Shown here piece by piece: positions 1 to 12,252 of a DNA stretch of 64,000 nucleotides (positions are counted from its first letter, which is position 1; the number at the start of each line of letters is the position of its first letter). Origin of the DNA: Bryopsis sp. KO-2023 (lineage: Eukaryota; Chlorophyta; Ulvophyceae; Bryopsidales; Bryopsidaceae). The stretch lies in the NCBI GenBank assembly GCA_030272585.1, contig BSYQ01000012.1:620001-684000 (forward strand). The letters are read 5' to 3'. A program made the translations under genes and the position numbers. Under the pieces are notes generated by a model. That model was not told where the DNA came from. It made no database searches and was given only the letters and a program-made list of their open reading frames with translations.

Positions 1-689
1 GGTGAGCATGGCAGCACTTATGGAGGAAACCCTGTTGCAGCCAAAGTAGCGACTGCCGCTGTCAAGGTGTGTGTGGGGGGAATGTCAGGGTATTCACGAT
101 TCTTCTTCATGATTGGGGTTTGTGTCAGAGGTTCAATAACCTGTTGAATGGAAGGTGTCTGCGGTGCATTATTCTTTGGGCTGTTTGATAACCAGCTGAA
201 TGGAAGGTATCTACACTTCGTTATTTGGGCTGTTCGACGTAACTCGGTTGGATACCAGGGCATCGATGTGAAATTGTGTCTTAAAGTATATTAGCATTGG
301 TTCGAAATGAATGCTATCTTTACCCCCATATCTGGCCGTTGTATTTCTGGGGTTTCAGAATTTCACACCTCTGCTGCCCCCATCAGGTCCTCATCGACGA
401 AGGCATGGCAGAAAACGCCGATCGACTGGGGGAGATTTTCCGCAAGGAAATTTCGGCCGAGAAATCGAGCGTTATTGACACAGTCCGTGGGAAAGGGCTG
501 ATGAACGCCATCGTGATCAAGGGGGCTTCGGCGTGGGATGTCTGTCTGGCCCTGAAAGAAAACGGGATCTTGGCAAAGCCCACACACAACGATATCATCA
601 GGATGGCGCCCCCGTTGTGCATCACTGAGCAACAGCTGATGGAGTGCTTGGAAAAAATAGCATCGACAATCAGGACTTTTGACACATGA
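1..689 (+). CDS. OAT: Ornithine aminotransferase, C-terminal part (5' end outside window)
   Basis: PLP-dependent enzyme that moves the delta-amino group of ornithine to 2-oxoglutarate, giving glutamate semialdehyde, in arginine and proline metabolism. Two exons are visible: 1-66 and 387-689, joined in phase 0 across an intron at 67-386 (donor GTGTGT, acceptor CCCATCAG). Exon 1 reads GEHGSTYGGNPVAAK, the strongly conserved OAT motif near the PLP phosphate contact. The last exon encodes about 100 residues of the small C-terminal domain, including VRGKGLMNAI and a typical LAKPTHNDIIRMAPPL stretch, and ends at TGA 687-689. The catalytic lysine lies upstream of the window. The match to OAT is strong; mitochondrial or cytosolic location cannot be judged without the N-terminus. 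Confidence 0.93.
141..241 (+). repeat. Imperfect tandem duplication inside the OAT intron
   Basis: Two copies of about 50 bases lie in the intron. Each contains TGAATGGAAGGT, then TTATT, then TTGGGCTGTT. The copies differ at several bases, so the duplication is not recent. No function is evident. Confidence 0.6.
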
Positions 690-1310
690 AATGACAATTT
701 TGAGGAGAGGGGGGGGGGGGGGTCAGCCTTTTTCGCTCTAGATAGGTAGCTTTTTTTTTCCTTTCAGTATGTATGTATATGTATGTTACGTTTGGTTGGA
801 TTTGTCAGATTTGGAGTGGAGAAAGGGGGGGTTGTGAGGGTGAGCTGGTTGAGCCATGTAACTATGAGTGTATTATCATTGACATGAGGACAGCTCAAAA
901 ATCCTGCACAACAGAAGACGAGTCTTGTTTGGAATTCACGCCCGTTCAAGAAAATGTTCCCTCATTTTTTGAAGAAAGGCCCCCTCCCTCGGTTTTCGAA
1001 ATGAAAAAGAAAATTGTTGTGTAGAAAATTTCGTTTGAATTTCGAACGTTGACCACATTGAAGCTTCCTTTCATTTCGAAAGGGGTTAGTCAGAAAGCTG
1101 GCAATTTTCGCGCTGACAGTTGCCACCTCCGCGAAAAAACTGCACAACTTGGCGTTCGCCAAATCTTTTTCTTTGGTTTCGTTTTAGGGGTTCTTTCGCC
1201 CCACGCTTAACGTTTTTGACGCCACCTCTCGCTCCCCGTCGCATATAGCGTTTTCTACGTCCCCCAACGAATCGCGAACTCTTTTTTTTGCTGAGGGGTT
1301 TTCTGGCGCG
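690..1310. other. Intergenic stretch between OAT and the kinase gene
   Basis: It holds the OAT 3' flank (a G-run and a T-run) and the presumed promoter of the kinase. A GC-richer part begins near 1090. No coding exon or RNA gene was recognised here. Confidence 0.5.
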
Positions 1311-2594
1311 ATGCGCTGTCCTTTCGCGTCCTCGGTTGACACGGGGGGGTCTTTGGGCCTCACGTCGAACATCTGCCGACGCGCTTCGCTGTCGCTTCCG
1401 AAATCGACGGTTGGGGCCGCGATTCGACCGTGCTCTTTTCGACGTGGAGGTTCGCTGGACCTCAGGAGACTGGAGGGTGGCCGTCCATCGACGAGGCAAT
1501 GCGCGCAGCATCGCCGGTCGTTCGATGTGGTGGCAGAGTTGAAGGGAAAAGGGAAGCGATACCTCGCGCGGGACATCACTGTCAAGAAAATCATGGGCCA
1601 AGGCTCGTACGGTCAAGTTTTCGAGGTGCGCGCTGCTCGGCTGCTGGAAATCACTACCGAATATTCTCGGAATCCTGACTGGAGTGGTAACCTTATTGGA
1701 GGGTTTTCATAGGAAGAGTGTTGAAAATATTCTTTAAAAAAAGTAAAATCAGATGGTCTGGCTGGATGAAAAAAAACTTGTTTTCCATTTGACCTTTTTC
1801 TGAAGGATGCACAAGATAAAATTTATTTTCTCATACAACACAAGCAGGAAAAAAAAGGAAGCTGTCAAATACACTCGAGGATTGATTTTTTTTTCCGAGG
1901 AACTCTCTATATTTTGGTGTATAATTGGGATGCTGTAGGGTGAATTATCGAAGCCAAATGGAGATACGGAGCGAGTGGTGTTGAAACGAGTGCGATCCAG
2001 TGTTGAGGTGGGTGCGATCTGCAAATTTATTAAAAAAAAGCACAAGAATTCACACATAATAATATAATATTTACATTAAGAATGTAACCTGATTCAAAAA
2101 CTCAATACAGTTTTAAAAAACTGGGATAGTGCACCAGGAAAAAAATAAATACACCTCTGATCCCAAAACTGTTTTTCTTTTCTTTTTTTTTTTGGGGGGG
2201 GGGGTTTGGGGATATGGCCGATTTCATTTTATTTTAAATCTGGGGCTCCTTAATTTTTTATTTTTGGAAAATGATCAGAATAGTATTTTCTTGGGCAGGG
2301 TGCCAAGGAGATGGTGGAAATGGAGCATCTCATGAACGTACACGCTTGCAAAGCTGCCAAGGGGTGCGTGGCAGACTTCATCGGATATTGTGGAGTCAGC
2401 AAAAAAGAGGCCAACAGTATGGTCACAGAAGGCCTGTGGCTGGTGAGGAATTTGGGCAGCCCAAGCCTGGACCATGGATTCGTCTTTTCTTCTGTCTTTT
2501 TGTCTTTTTTTTCACGATTGTTTTTTTGTTTTTTTTTTAATGTTTGTTCTTTTTTTTTTTTTTAATTTGTTGCTTTTTTTTTGCTTGCTTGTTT

Positions 2595-2625
<31 letters not shown>

Positions 2626-4539
2626 GGGGGGGGGGGTAAATGTTGAGATAACCTCACCTACGATCATTTCGTTTTTTATTGTTTTTTTTCCTTACCGAAG
2701 GCAAGAATCTCCACACATTTTCTGCACAGAAGGTTCCATGCTTGTGTTTCTTTTTGTGAAGTGACTGACCCACCTCAATTTTTTTTTCGTCTGTTTTTTT
2801 GGAAAACGTGTGCAGCTGTGGAAGTACGAGGGCTGCAACACTCTGCAGTTCTACTTGCGGCGCAGAGATTGCATCCCTGCCCTAGCCATGGACATGGGCG
2901 TCAGCGAAAGAGCCGTCGTTCCTACTGTGATCAAGCAAGTGATGGAAAACCTCAAGGTGCCGTGAAAACTTCACCAAAAAATCTGCCTCCAAAAAAATAA
3001 ATTCTCACCCTTTTCACCAAATATACATTTATTCTATTTTTTTTTTCTTCTTGCGGCTTTTTTTTTCAATTCTCTGGTAGGGCAATTGAGCAACCACCAA
3101 CTCAATTACCCCCGACCGAAGCATCCAGTTTCTTCTTTCGATAAGCCAACAAAAGAAGGGGGGGAAACTTGTTTATTCTTTTTATTTTATTTTTTTAAAC
3201 CACAGGGAATGCACAGTGCTGGCCTCGTTCATCGGGACGTGAAACCGTCGAACCTCGTGTTGGTGGAAGAAACCCGGAGGTTTAAATTCATCGACCTCGG
3301 AGCCTGTGTGGACCTTCGATCGGGGACCAATTACGTTCCAGGGGAGTCCATCCTGGACCCACTGTACTGCCCTCCAGAGCAGCACATTCTGCCGACGGAT
3401 TGCCCCGAATTATCGAGCAATATCTTGTCCAGGGCAATTTCCCCCATGCTGTGGGTGAAACACATGCCTGATCGGTTCGACATGTACTCAACAGGTGGGG
3501 GGGGGGAAGCTTAAAAAGAAACCTTCAGCATGTTATCTTTTTCTTTTCATTTTGTATTTTTGGCAAAAAAGCAGAAAAACCCTTTCTGAATCTTTTCTGA
3601 AAACTGTTATTATCGTCAGTAAACCTGGCATCGTGTTTTTTCGGTTGGATGGAAAATATCAATTTTTTTTCGAAACGAGGCTGTGAACGGAGAATGAAGA
3701 ACGAAATGGCGTACATGGGCGAAACAATTTTTTTGGGGGTGGGTTTGCAGGGCTCATTTTTTTGCAATTGGCGATTCCATCGCTGCACAAAGACAGCGGC
3801 ATGCGAAAATTCCGGAACGACCACAAAGCTTACGATTTCGATTTGGATCGATGGAGGAGGGGGGCGGTCAATCTGAAGCCCAGGCACACCCAAGTGTTGG
3901 ATGCCAACGACGAAGCTGGATGGAAGCTGCTGGAGGGGCTGCTCAGGCCCAGGTTGATCGAGAGAGTCGAGGGAGGGGGAGTGAAATTCATCCAGAATGG
4001 ATTGGCGCCCAGACTGTCTGCCGAGGAAGCCCTCAAGTTCACTTTTCTGAAGCAGGTGTGTGGAGCCTTGATCTGGGTGTTAATTCTGCTTTTGTGGAAA
4101 AACTTTAGGGGGGGGGTGGGCCCTCGTAATTTGAGCCAAAAAATGCACAAAAATAATGATTTACAAATCTTGTGTTAAAAAAAATCTCGAAATTTATGCC
4201 GAGAAGCATATTCAAAAGAAGAAAAAAAACAACGAAAGCCCATCCACCAAATCCGCTGCCCCCACACACACCCAACAAAAGAAAACGATTTTCCTGAAGA
4301 ATTGCAATCATTGAAAACATATATAAAAAAATACGGAAAGTTCTCAAATACATAGGGACATTCACACATAAATAGGTTTGGAAAAAAAAAAACAAATTGT
4401 AAAAGAGTAGTGGATGGTACGTTGCTTGGGGCCGAGAATCATATTTTTCTTTCAGCGGCCACCAAGTTGCGAGGACCTCGAATCCAGCGATCCGCCCTTG
4501 GAGCCTTTTTGGACACTCCCAACACCATTCTGGGTCTAG
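1311..4539 (+). CDS. STN7/STN8-like chloroplast serine/threonine protein kinase
   Basis: Family members phosphorylate light-harvesting or photosystem II proteins at the thylakoid membrane. Seven exons join in frame: 1311-1625, 1939-2007, 2299-2442, 2816-2956, 3206-3494, 3751-4055, 4456-4539, giving about 448 residues. Visible landmarks are a glycine loop GQGSYGQVFE (96-105), the beta-3 lysine in VVLKRV (K121), the catalytic HRDVKPSN (D234), and DLG in place of DFG. The segment LDPLYCPPEQ, followed by a proline and serine-rich insert and MPDRFDMYSTG, is diagnostic of the STN7/STN8 family. The N-terminal 85 residues are basic and serine-rich, compatible with a transit peptide; I see no clear membrane segment there, unlike plant STN7. 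The tail after the kinase core is short. STN7 versus STN8 identity is not settled. Confidence 0.87.
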
Positions 4540-5880
4540 TGGCCCTTTTTTTTATTCTTTGTTCTTTTCCTCACGATATATTGAACCTATTTTTATTTTT
4601 CTTTTGATTCGATTACATTCCTTGTATGATTTTTTTTTTGGTGTAGTGTGGGGATGAATTACTCTTGATTTTTATTTTTTTTGATTAAATCACATTTGCT
4701 GTATGAATTTTCTTGGTTTAGCGTTGGGATGAATTACTATTAATTTTTTTTGTCTGGATTAAAATTTCTTGCATGAATTTCTTTGGTTTATAGTGTTGGG
4801 ATGAAATAATAGATTTGGACATGGGTCCATGGATTGTGGAATTTTTTATTTTTTTTTCTTTTGGTTCGAACGAATGAAATGTTGAGGTTTGGGGTGGTTA
4901 TTGTGAATGGATTAGTATTTTTTGATTATTACTGATTTAGTATATGGTTATTACTTTTTCGTTAATGATTATTTTGTATTATTATTATTATGATGATGAT
5001 GATCCATGGCTACTAAATTATGATGAATATTTATGACTAATGGTTATGATTTCTTATCACCATTGATAATGGTAGTATTAGTAGCGATTGTTAATATAAT
5101 GAATCATATTCTTCTGTTTATAAACAGATAAATATATAGTTTTTGTTGTTGTTGTTTTCCTTTTTTGAACCAGTTTTCATATTTTGGCCTGCATATTCTA
5201 TGGCTGAGTGGGAAAAAAAACCCTTGTGGATTCGGTTATTGTCTTTGTATCTATTGAAAACAAAATAAAAAAATAGTGAACCCCCAACCTTGCTTGAATC
5301 AAGATTTGTTTAGCATTCGGATGGTCCATTCCTGTTCGGTTTTTTGTGAGGGATGGACACTGGAAATTGTGGTATCCGGGCTGGGCTCGTGCAACCTCAT
5401 TATTGATGGATGTCTTTTTTTAAAGAAACGAAAACGAATTGGACTCCATATTGAAGTTTCTATCAGTCTGTACGTGTGTTCACCGACCAGATCAGGACTT
5501 TAGAGAAGAAAAAAAATGATTCGTCAATGGCGTTCCTATTATCTTAGTCTTGAAAAAAAGAAAAGTCATTCCCAGTTCGTATGTTTATTTATTTAAGGTA
5601 GCATCTTGAAGAAGTGTGGTAGAGGGGCATTTTTTTCGAAAAAGAAAAAATAGCAAAGACAACACACAATTATTTATCCAAGCATGGTTTCTAGAATCAT
5701 ACATTTGTCGACCCATTCTTTTCCACTCCTGCATTTATTATTTATTTTATTTATTTCCATTTATTTTTATTTTTCTCCGCTTTTCCTTACTTCAAACTTT
5801 TTTTTTTCTTTTTTTGTTTTTTTTCCTCGTGATTTTATTTTCCTTTCTGTGTTTTTCCCCATTGGATCTATCATTTCCAG
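4540..5880. other. AT-rich stretch between the kinase and FF-protein genes
   Basis: Long T-runs, a (TTA)n/(GAT)n microsatellite near 4978-5002 and a degenerate triplicate (listed separately) are visible. The missing 5' exon or exons of the downstream FF-domain gene should lie here, but I could not identify a convincing ATG exon. Confidence 0.5.
4606..4812 (+). repeat. Degenerate tandem triplicate, period about 70 bases
   Basis: Three consecutive blocks share the order GATTA...CTTGTATGAATTT, a GGTTTAG-like segment, GTTGGGATGAATTACT and a T-run. Copies diverge by small indels and substitutions. Confidence 0.7.
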
Positions 5881-8800
5881 TCGGAGCGCCCTTCCAAACG
5901 ACCATCTCGACCTTCGGTATCCATCTGGAAGAGCGTCACTCGACAGCTGTTCAATTTGGAAAATGCCATTTTGGACCAAGCCGCCGAAACGGATCGACAG
6001 ACCACCACGGTGAAAAAGGTCAGGAAGGATTTCGCCAAGGGGAAGGCTTCCAAGGAAGCTCTGGAGAAGGAGGAAAAATCTCTGGTGGAAATGGAGGAAG
6101 AGCTGGACAGCTTGGCCGAGAAATTCGAGGACAAGACACGGGAGGCGTTCAACATCTTTGGGGTGGTCAAGAGTGTGGGAAGCTTGTTTTCCTTCTCCAG
6201 CCAAACCACCAGTGGTAAGGGTTTTTATTTTGCTTTGTTTAATTGCTTGTTTGTTTTTTCTTTCTTTTAATCCTCCTTTTCTCTGTTAATTTTTCTGTTT
6301 TCTGTTTTTTGTTTGTTTGTTTTTTCTGCGCTCCTTTTCTCTGTTAATTTTTCTGTTCTTATTTCGGTTTTTTTTTTTGTGTAGTCGCCGTCTTTTTTTT
6401 TCCCTTTTTTTGGTGGGGTGGGGTGGGGTGGGTTTAAACCTTGTCCATCGGAAGATTCTTTTGTTTTTTGCCCCCCCCCCTTTTCCCTTGATTGCCTGTT
6501 TTTCTGATGGTCTTGATGGTGCAACAGTTACTGAGAACAAGCCCAAAAAGGCTGAGCAGAAGACAGTGGAGGAGCCCGCCCCCCAAAAGCCAGTCGAAGT
6601 GGAGCCTGTTGCTACAAAACCAGCTGAGGAAGAACCAGCTGAGGTGGCAAGACCTTTCGACGTAATACCATCCAACGCAAAACCAGCTGCTGCGGAGCCC
6701 GCCACAGAAAAACCCACCGTTGCGAAAGCAGCGGATGCAAAGCCAGTCGAAAAGAAAGGAGGACTGTTTGGCTGGTGGGGAAGAAAGAAATCAGCCGAGA
6801 AACAAGAAGTGGAAGCCCCACCTAAGGTGAGGCGTCGAAACGAACACTCATTGTTGGGCAATGCTTTGCACTCCACTCATTCCTGGATTAATGGCATGTT
6901 TGTTTTCTTGTTCGGAGCCATGTTCCTTTTCAATTTGGAGTATAAAAAAAGAATGAAATATCCGAAGAATTAATTAATACAAGAATCCACGCTGCCCATT
7001 CATTTTGTGTGTGGAAAATCCTGACTGACGCTTGCTAGAGCTGTTTGATTGTGTAGAAACAGGTTCCGGTCGAGGCTAAGGTGGTGGTGGAGGAAGCTCC
7101 GAAGGCGGCCCCTCCGAAAATAGCCCCTGAAGCTGCTCCCAAACGAGTGGTTCCGAAAAAATCTGCTCGCAGCACTGCGAACAAGGTCGTCCAAATAGGA
7201 ATGGTAAGTACAGCCTGACCGAAGACCCAATCCTAACATTCGAAACTGAAAAAAAAAAAAACCAGAAATCAAAGAGTGTGAAAACTTGAAAGCGGGTTGT
7301 CGTAATGCGAAAGATGAGAGGTGGGGTTGATTCAAATCAGACACTTTTCCTGTTCAATGTTTATAAGTGTTTTTTTTCAATTCTTATTGAGTGGAAAAGT
7401 GGCTGGATGAAAGGAGGAAGTGTGAACATACGATTTTGGCTTCGTGTTTCACATTTTTTTTGGCAATCTATGTGGGGTGAAGGCAATTGTGATGGATTTG
7501 CATGTGGTGTTTTTGTTTTCTTTGTGTAGAGATTCACTGGGGTGGCTGCCAGAATAGCTGGGGACCTTGCAGGGGTCATCAAAGAGGATGTCGAACACAT
7601 CTTCTCAGACATGGAAGAGCGGGCAGCATCGAAGGTGACTCATTTTCACCGAGCAGGTTTTTTTTTTATTATTATTATTTCCACCCCTCACATTTAAAAC
7701 CTCATTGGTGGGTATCGCACATATCTCCGACGAGGCTTCTCCTCTCAGTGAAATCGAGAGTTTACTTTTCTTAAAGAAAAAACAGAATTCTGAATTTTTT
7801 CTGTTTAAAAAAAAAAAAGAAAAAGAAAAAGCTAGTGACGAAAAGCTGTGTGTGGAATTTTTTATTTATTTTTTCTTCAGAGAGAGGAATTGAGGCGGGA
7901 CGAGGATTTCGTGCAAATGTTGAAATCGATGGAGCCGGGGTTATCGTCCAAGTGTCGATACTCGACGGTCAAGGCTCTGTGTGGCAGCGATCCCAGATTT
8001 GTTGCGTTGACCTCGGAGCCCCACAAGATCAAGCTTTTCGAAAACTATAGGAAGACGCTGCAGAGAAGCGAGGACGAAAAGAGAATCGTGGCAGAAAACG
8101 ACCTCAGAGTGAGTGGTTGCCCAACCACTTCTCTAAAAGAACAAGAATAAAAAACCCAGAATTTTACGTATCACTCTGTACTGGAAAATAAAAAGAAAAA
8201 AGAGAAAGATTGGTGCTCTGCTCCGCAAAATAATAAGGAGGAGAAAGGAAGGAAGAAAAATGCTCTCTATTCCACAAAAGCAGAAAAATCGGCTTCAAAG
8301 GGAGGGACATGTGATGATGCATTTGAAACATGGCGGAAAGAAAAATCCATGAAAAAATGTTTATTGAGCATGTTTTTTTCTTTTTTCTGCTGATATGCAG
8401 GCAATGTACGAAGAGATGAATGTCGGAATCGGGAGCGATTGGAAGGACGTCCATGGTCAATTGCGGGGGACCACTGTGTTTGAGTCTGTCAAGGACCAGG
8501 CCACTCGACGCCAAATCTATGACAGCGTGGTTGCTGAAAACAAGCTGAAGTATGCCCAAGAGAAAATGAAGGCGGAGGCCGAAGCAGACTTCCACACTTT
8601 GCTGAGAGGTGATGAGGCTAAGATACATTGCTTTTTATGGTTTATTTTCTACCCCCCGATGTTTTCTTTCGGCTTTTGTTTTCCCCTTCATCAATCGAAC
8701 ATGTGTGTCGGGAGAGTGAAATATCTTCTTTTATCCCCCCCCCCCCCTTTTTTAACACTTTTTTTTGGGGGGGGACATTTCTTTGAAATCAATTGCCTGA

Positions 8801-9716
8801 ATAAATGAGCGACACTTTTTTCTGTTGACGAGAAAATTAAGGTGCTGGTTCTTCATTCCTGGTGGTGGTTTCTTTTTCACCTGTGAAACCAGGGTTTCCC
8901 CCAACCCCACCTTTTTTCATTTTTCATATTGCATATTTTTTCCTTTTTGTCCGTTTTTGATTCCCTCAACCCCTTTCCCTGCACGGTGATTAAAAAAAAA
9001 GCGCCAAAAGATGATCGAATTTGTACCCGTTGTGATAAATGTGGACCAATTTTATATTGCAGATTTGAACGTGTCGGTATCCTCAACTTGGTCTAAAGTG
9101 AAGCGCGAAGTCTACACGGACCCTCGCTCCCAACCCCTGCCGGAGGCCAGAAAGAAGGCTCTGTTCGAGGAATACCAAGTCATGGCCAAGCAAAACGAAA
9201 AAGCTTTGGTGGACCAGGCGACCGGCTTAAAGGAGCAGATATTGAGCATGGAAGAAGTGAGCAGTGCTGATGAGGAGATCGACCAGGACATGGAAGTGGA
9301 AGAGCTGTCGGCTGCGAAACTTCAGCAACTGAAAGAGGAACAAGTGAGGATGCATGCATGTTATGCTGGAAAATGGCACCCTTTCCTATGTTCTTTTCCT
9401 TTTTTCTAGGGTTTTTTTGGGGGGGGAGGGGGGGAGGGGGGGAGAGGTATACAATTATGTACATTTTGGAATCCTCAGCTGTGTCCCCTCCTGAAGGGGT
9501 GACTGAAAAGAGTGACTGAAAAAATTACAGAAAAAATAACTGAAAGAGTGACTGAAACCATTTTTTGTTTTTTGTTTTTCCCCCCAGGCGAAACTGAGGG
9601 ATGAATATGCAAAGATGGAGGCCAGGCTGAAGGAAATGGAAGCAAGAATGGAAGCCACTCTCAGAGGCAGTGCCTTCACGCCTCCTGATGGTACCGATTT
9701 GGAGATTTCCAGGTGA
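5881..9716 (+). CDS. FF-domain-type protein with Ala/Pro/Lys-rich N-terminal half (5' exon missing)
   Basis: Eight exons join in frame: 5881-6214, 6528-6826, 7057-7203, 7530-7634, 7881-8108, 8401-8608, 9063-9343, 9588-9716, giving about 576 residues. The start codon must lie in an unidentified upstream exon. Order: a coiled-coil start rich in K and E; a low-complexity Ala/Pro/Glu/Lys linker (KPAEEEPAEV style); a second basic linker; then three segments resembling FF domains. The first has LCGSDPRFVALTSEPHKIKL and a following LFENY, the classic FF spacing; the third has WSKVKREVYTDPRSQPLP. The end is a charged coiled coil. FF domains occur in PRP40 and TCERG1 splicing/transcription factors and bind phosphorylated tails. 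No WW domain is visible. The final exon could instead end in a donor at 9712 (AG|GTGAGC) and continue downstream. Confidence 0.68.
6255..6360 (+). repeat. Intronic direct repeat, CTCCTTTTCTCTGTTAATTT twice
   Basis: Two nearly identical copies of a 25-base pyrimidine-rich block sit in intron 1 of the FF gene, separated by a GTTT-rich spacer. This looks like simple slippage or duplication in a polypyrimidine-rich intron. Confidence 0.6.
9498..9560 (+). repeat. Intronic minisatellite with GAGTGACTGAAA core
   Basis: Four to five variants of GTGACTGAAA(A)n follow one another just upstream of the acceptor of the last FF-gene exon. No function is evident. Confidence 0.6.
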
Positions 9717-11428
9717 GCTAATTCTCAACTAGGGAAAGAAGAAAAGGGGGGATGGAACGGATGGAACTTGAAATGGAATATCAATGTCACTTTTAGCATG
9801 GGGTACGTGTAATTTTTTACATATTTTTTTAGGATATTTTTACCTTTTTTTTTTTTTTTTTTTTTTGGGGGGGGGTGGAGGTCAAATCATTGATGGCTTT
9901 TTACATAGTTTTGAAGGGAGTTTTTTATTTCTTGGGGGGGGGGCGGGGGGGGTGGAGATCAAAAAATTGATGGGTTTCTTGTTCTTGCTGTTTGTTTTTG
10001 CTGGGTCAGTCACTGACACTGGATTTTGCAAGTTCTTCTGTTTCCAGCATATCTTCGAGAAACGGCACCAAACAGTAGAGCGAAAATCAATGCAGCAGCA
10101 GCAAAAAAGAAAGAGAGAAAGAAAGAAAAGAAAAAGAAAAAAGAGTGAGATGTGGGATCATGATTTTGTTGGGGTTTTTTTTGCATGGGACCTTGGCACA
10201 TGGATTTATATATATGGAATAGCGGCATCATGAAAAAAAAAAAAGTTTTTTTTTTTTTTCTAAGTGTCGTTCGAGAGGATTACAATTTTCACGAATGAGA
10301 GGGAAAAGGGAATTCCTATCTGGAGTTCGTCAATTATGCGGCTGTATTTGTTAGGGGGGGAAGAAAAACGCATGTGTGTTTCTTTTTTTTAATTTTCTTT
10401 TTTTTTTTTTTTTTTGGTTGGTTTAACTTGTTGTTACAAAGTCAATGGAGGAGGGACGACAAGAAAAAAGGAAAAAAGAAAAAACAGAGAAAAAAAAATG
10501 AGAGGGAGGGAAACAGCTACCGGGAGAAATTAGTCATCTGACTGTGAGACGGGCTGGGTTTTTGTTTTTGCAACCTCCTTTCTGAAGACTTTTTTTTTTA
10601 TGTATTTCTTTATGAACCAATGAAAAAACGGGGACGTGTTGTGAGGGTGAAAAACAAAACATAACAACGAAGGGGGGTTTTGAGTCGGTGTTTTTTTTTC
10701 AGGTTTGTTTTTTTTTTTGAGACGAAGGTGGGAAGGGGGAGGGGGAAGTCCCCCTGTTTTGGCAAAGAAACTTTTTTTTTTGGTATGAGGTGGAGGGAAT
10801 ACTTTTTGACTTTGTTCTAGTGAAGAAAAAACGAAGGGGCTGAAATTCTTCGACCCCTGTTTGGGTAAGAAAATGTTTTGTTTGTTTTTGCTGTTTCTTA
10901 AGAGAGGGTTGGGGGAACGAAGGGGAGAAAAATATATGGGATGCCAAGGAGTTTGACCGAAAGATAGATGGGTTTTGGGGGGGGGGATGAAAAAAAAACG
11001 TATGTGAGGAAGTCGATTTCCATTCTTGTGAGGCTGCTGCACTTGTGCCCAGCATGTAAAGTTACTCTGTTTCGCTGTAGGTCTTTGACCAGCACATTTT
11101 CTGAAATTTTCACCCAAAAAGAATGGCAGTCTCCCCCCAGCGTCTTTGCGCTGAATCAGATGGGAATTCTCCATAATTGCGAGTTGCAGCACATAAATCT
11201 CCACCCTGATTCCTCCACAATGGAAGATATGCTTGTCTGTTCTAGAAGGGGGCGACGACCTTTGGTGGATCGCTGCGGTCGTGATTCTTGCTGGATTTCG
11301 ATGGTCTTTCAATTGATCAAATCGACAAGACAACCTCTTCGTCAGAAGATTTTTGCTGATTTTCTACAACCCCCCCACCCCCCACCCCCGACACCTTCAT
11401 TCCAAAGCAACGCAACGCTGTTCGCCAC
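9717..11428. other. Low-complexity intergenic region
   Basis: The region is dominated by poly-T, poly-G and (AAAG)n tracts. A more complex block at about 11030-11340 has open frames on both strands, but no recognisable domain and no clear splice pattern. It could be untranslated sequence of a neighbouring gene or an unrecognised exon. Confidence 0.45.
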
Positions 11429-12252
11429 ATGCCTCATCTCACGAAAGGTGAGAATTCTCCAGCATCCGTTTTCCCCCTACGAGACAGCCGAGCGGCAAAA
11501 AAAAGACCTGAATCGTTGGTGCATCTTGTCGCAGTCGTGGTGATCGGCATGCTAATCCTATCGTCGGAGTGTTCAGCCCACCGCCCAACGACGTTCGATG
11601 GATCGAAGAGCCCCTTCCCAGGCGGCGCGATGTCGAAACGTCCTCGACCCTTTACGAAATCGCCGAATAAATCTCGCATGGAGGCGGCTGCCGAAATGAC
11701 GACCCCCCGGTCGCCATCGCGGCCCACCGCCAACGATTCGACTTTATTTTTGAGGGCGCTTTCCCAAGCGTTCCCGAAGGCAAACTTAGTCATTCACGGA
11801 GAATCGATCGGCATGACGTCCGATCTCGATGTCCATGATGCAGGAATGCCTGATTCCGAGGAGGAGTATGGGTTGTGGGAATTCGATGACGACGAGTGTG
11901 GGGATGGGGGGGGTTGTGTTACAAAAACCCACAGGGGCATCATTGAAAACGATTTCACAGAAAGGAGGCATGAGTGGCCAGTCTCGGATGATTCCCACCC
12001 AAATGGAAATGCCCGAGAAAACGGTTGCTATGAGGTAAGGGATTTAGACAAGCATTGTAATGTTTGTATCTGTTCCCCCCCCTCTCCCCCCGCCCAAAAA
12101 AAAGGAAAGAGAATAAAGAAATTTAAGGGATGAGTTTGATTTAACACAATTGGTGGAATGATGTTTTTGTGTGTATGTCTCCTCAGGAATTTTTCTTCGT
12201 GGGTTGGTTGTTGATCACCGTCGCCATGCTTTTTCAATTCAAACTGCTGTAG
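11429..12252 (+). CDS. Unknown small membrane protein with N- and C-terminal hydrophobic segments
   Basis: Two exons, 11429-12034 and 12187-12252, join in phase 0 (donor GAG|GTAAGG, acceptor CCTCAG) and encode about 223 residues. A hydrophobic stretch HLVAVVVIGMLILSS follows a basic 30-residue lead and could be a signal anchor or a cleaved signal with ECSA at the site. The middle is hydrophilic, first basic and serine/proline-rich, then acidic (SEEEYGLWEFDDDE). The second exon is almost entirely one predicted membrane helix (FFFVGWLLITVAMLFQF) ending four residues before the stop, as in tail-anchored proteins. I do not recognise the family. The exon-coded terminal helix and consistent splice signals support a real gene. 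Confidence 0.6.

Noticed and set aside
1086..1616. A 176-codon minus-strand frame with many arginines
   Set aside because: It is the mirror of the GC-rich first kinase exon, which joins correctly to six further exons.
5684..6013. Plus-strand frame starting with a hydrophobic, Phe-rich stretch
   Set aside because: The hydrophobic part is translated T-rich intron; the FF-gene exon uses another frame.
10530..11333. A 267-codon minus-strand open frame
   Set aside because: Half of it is translation of poly-A/poly-T and G-run DNA; no domain, and the frame on the other strand is equally open.
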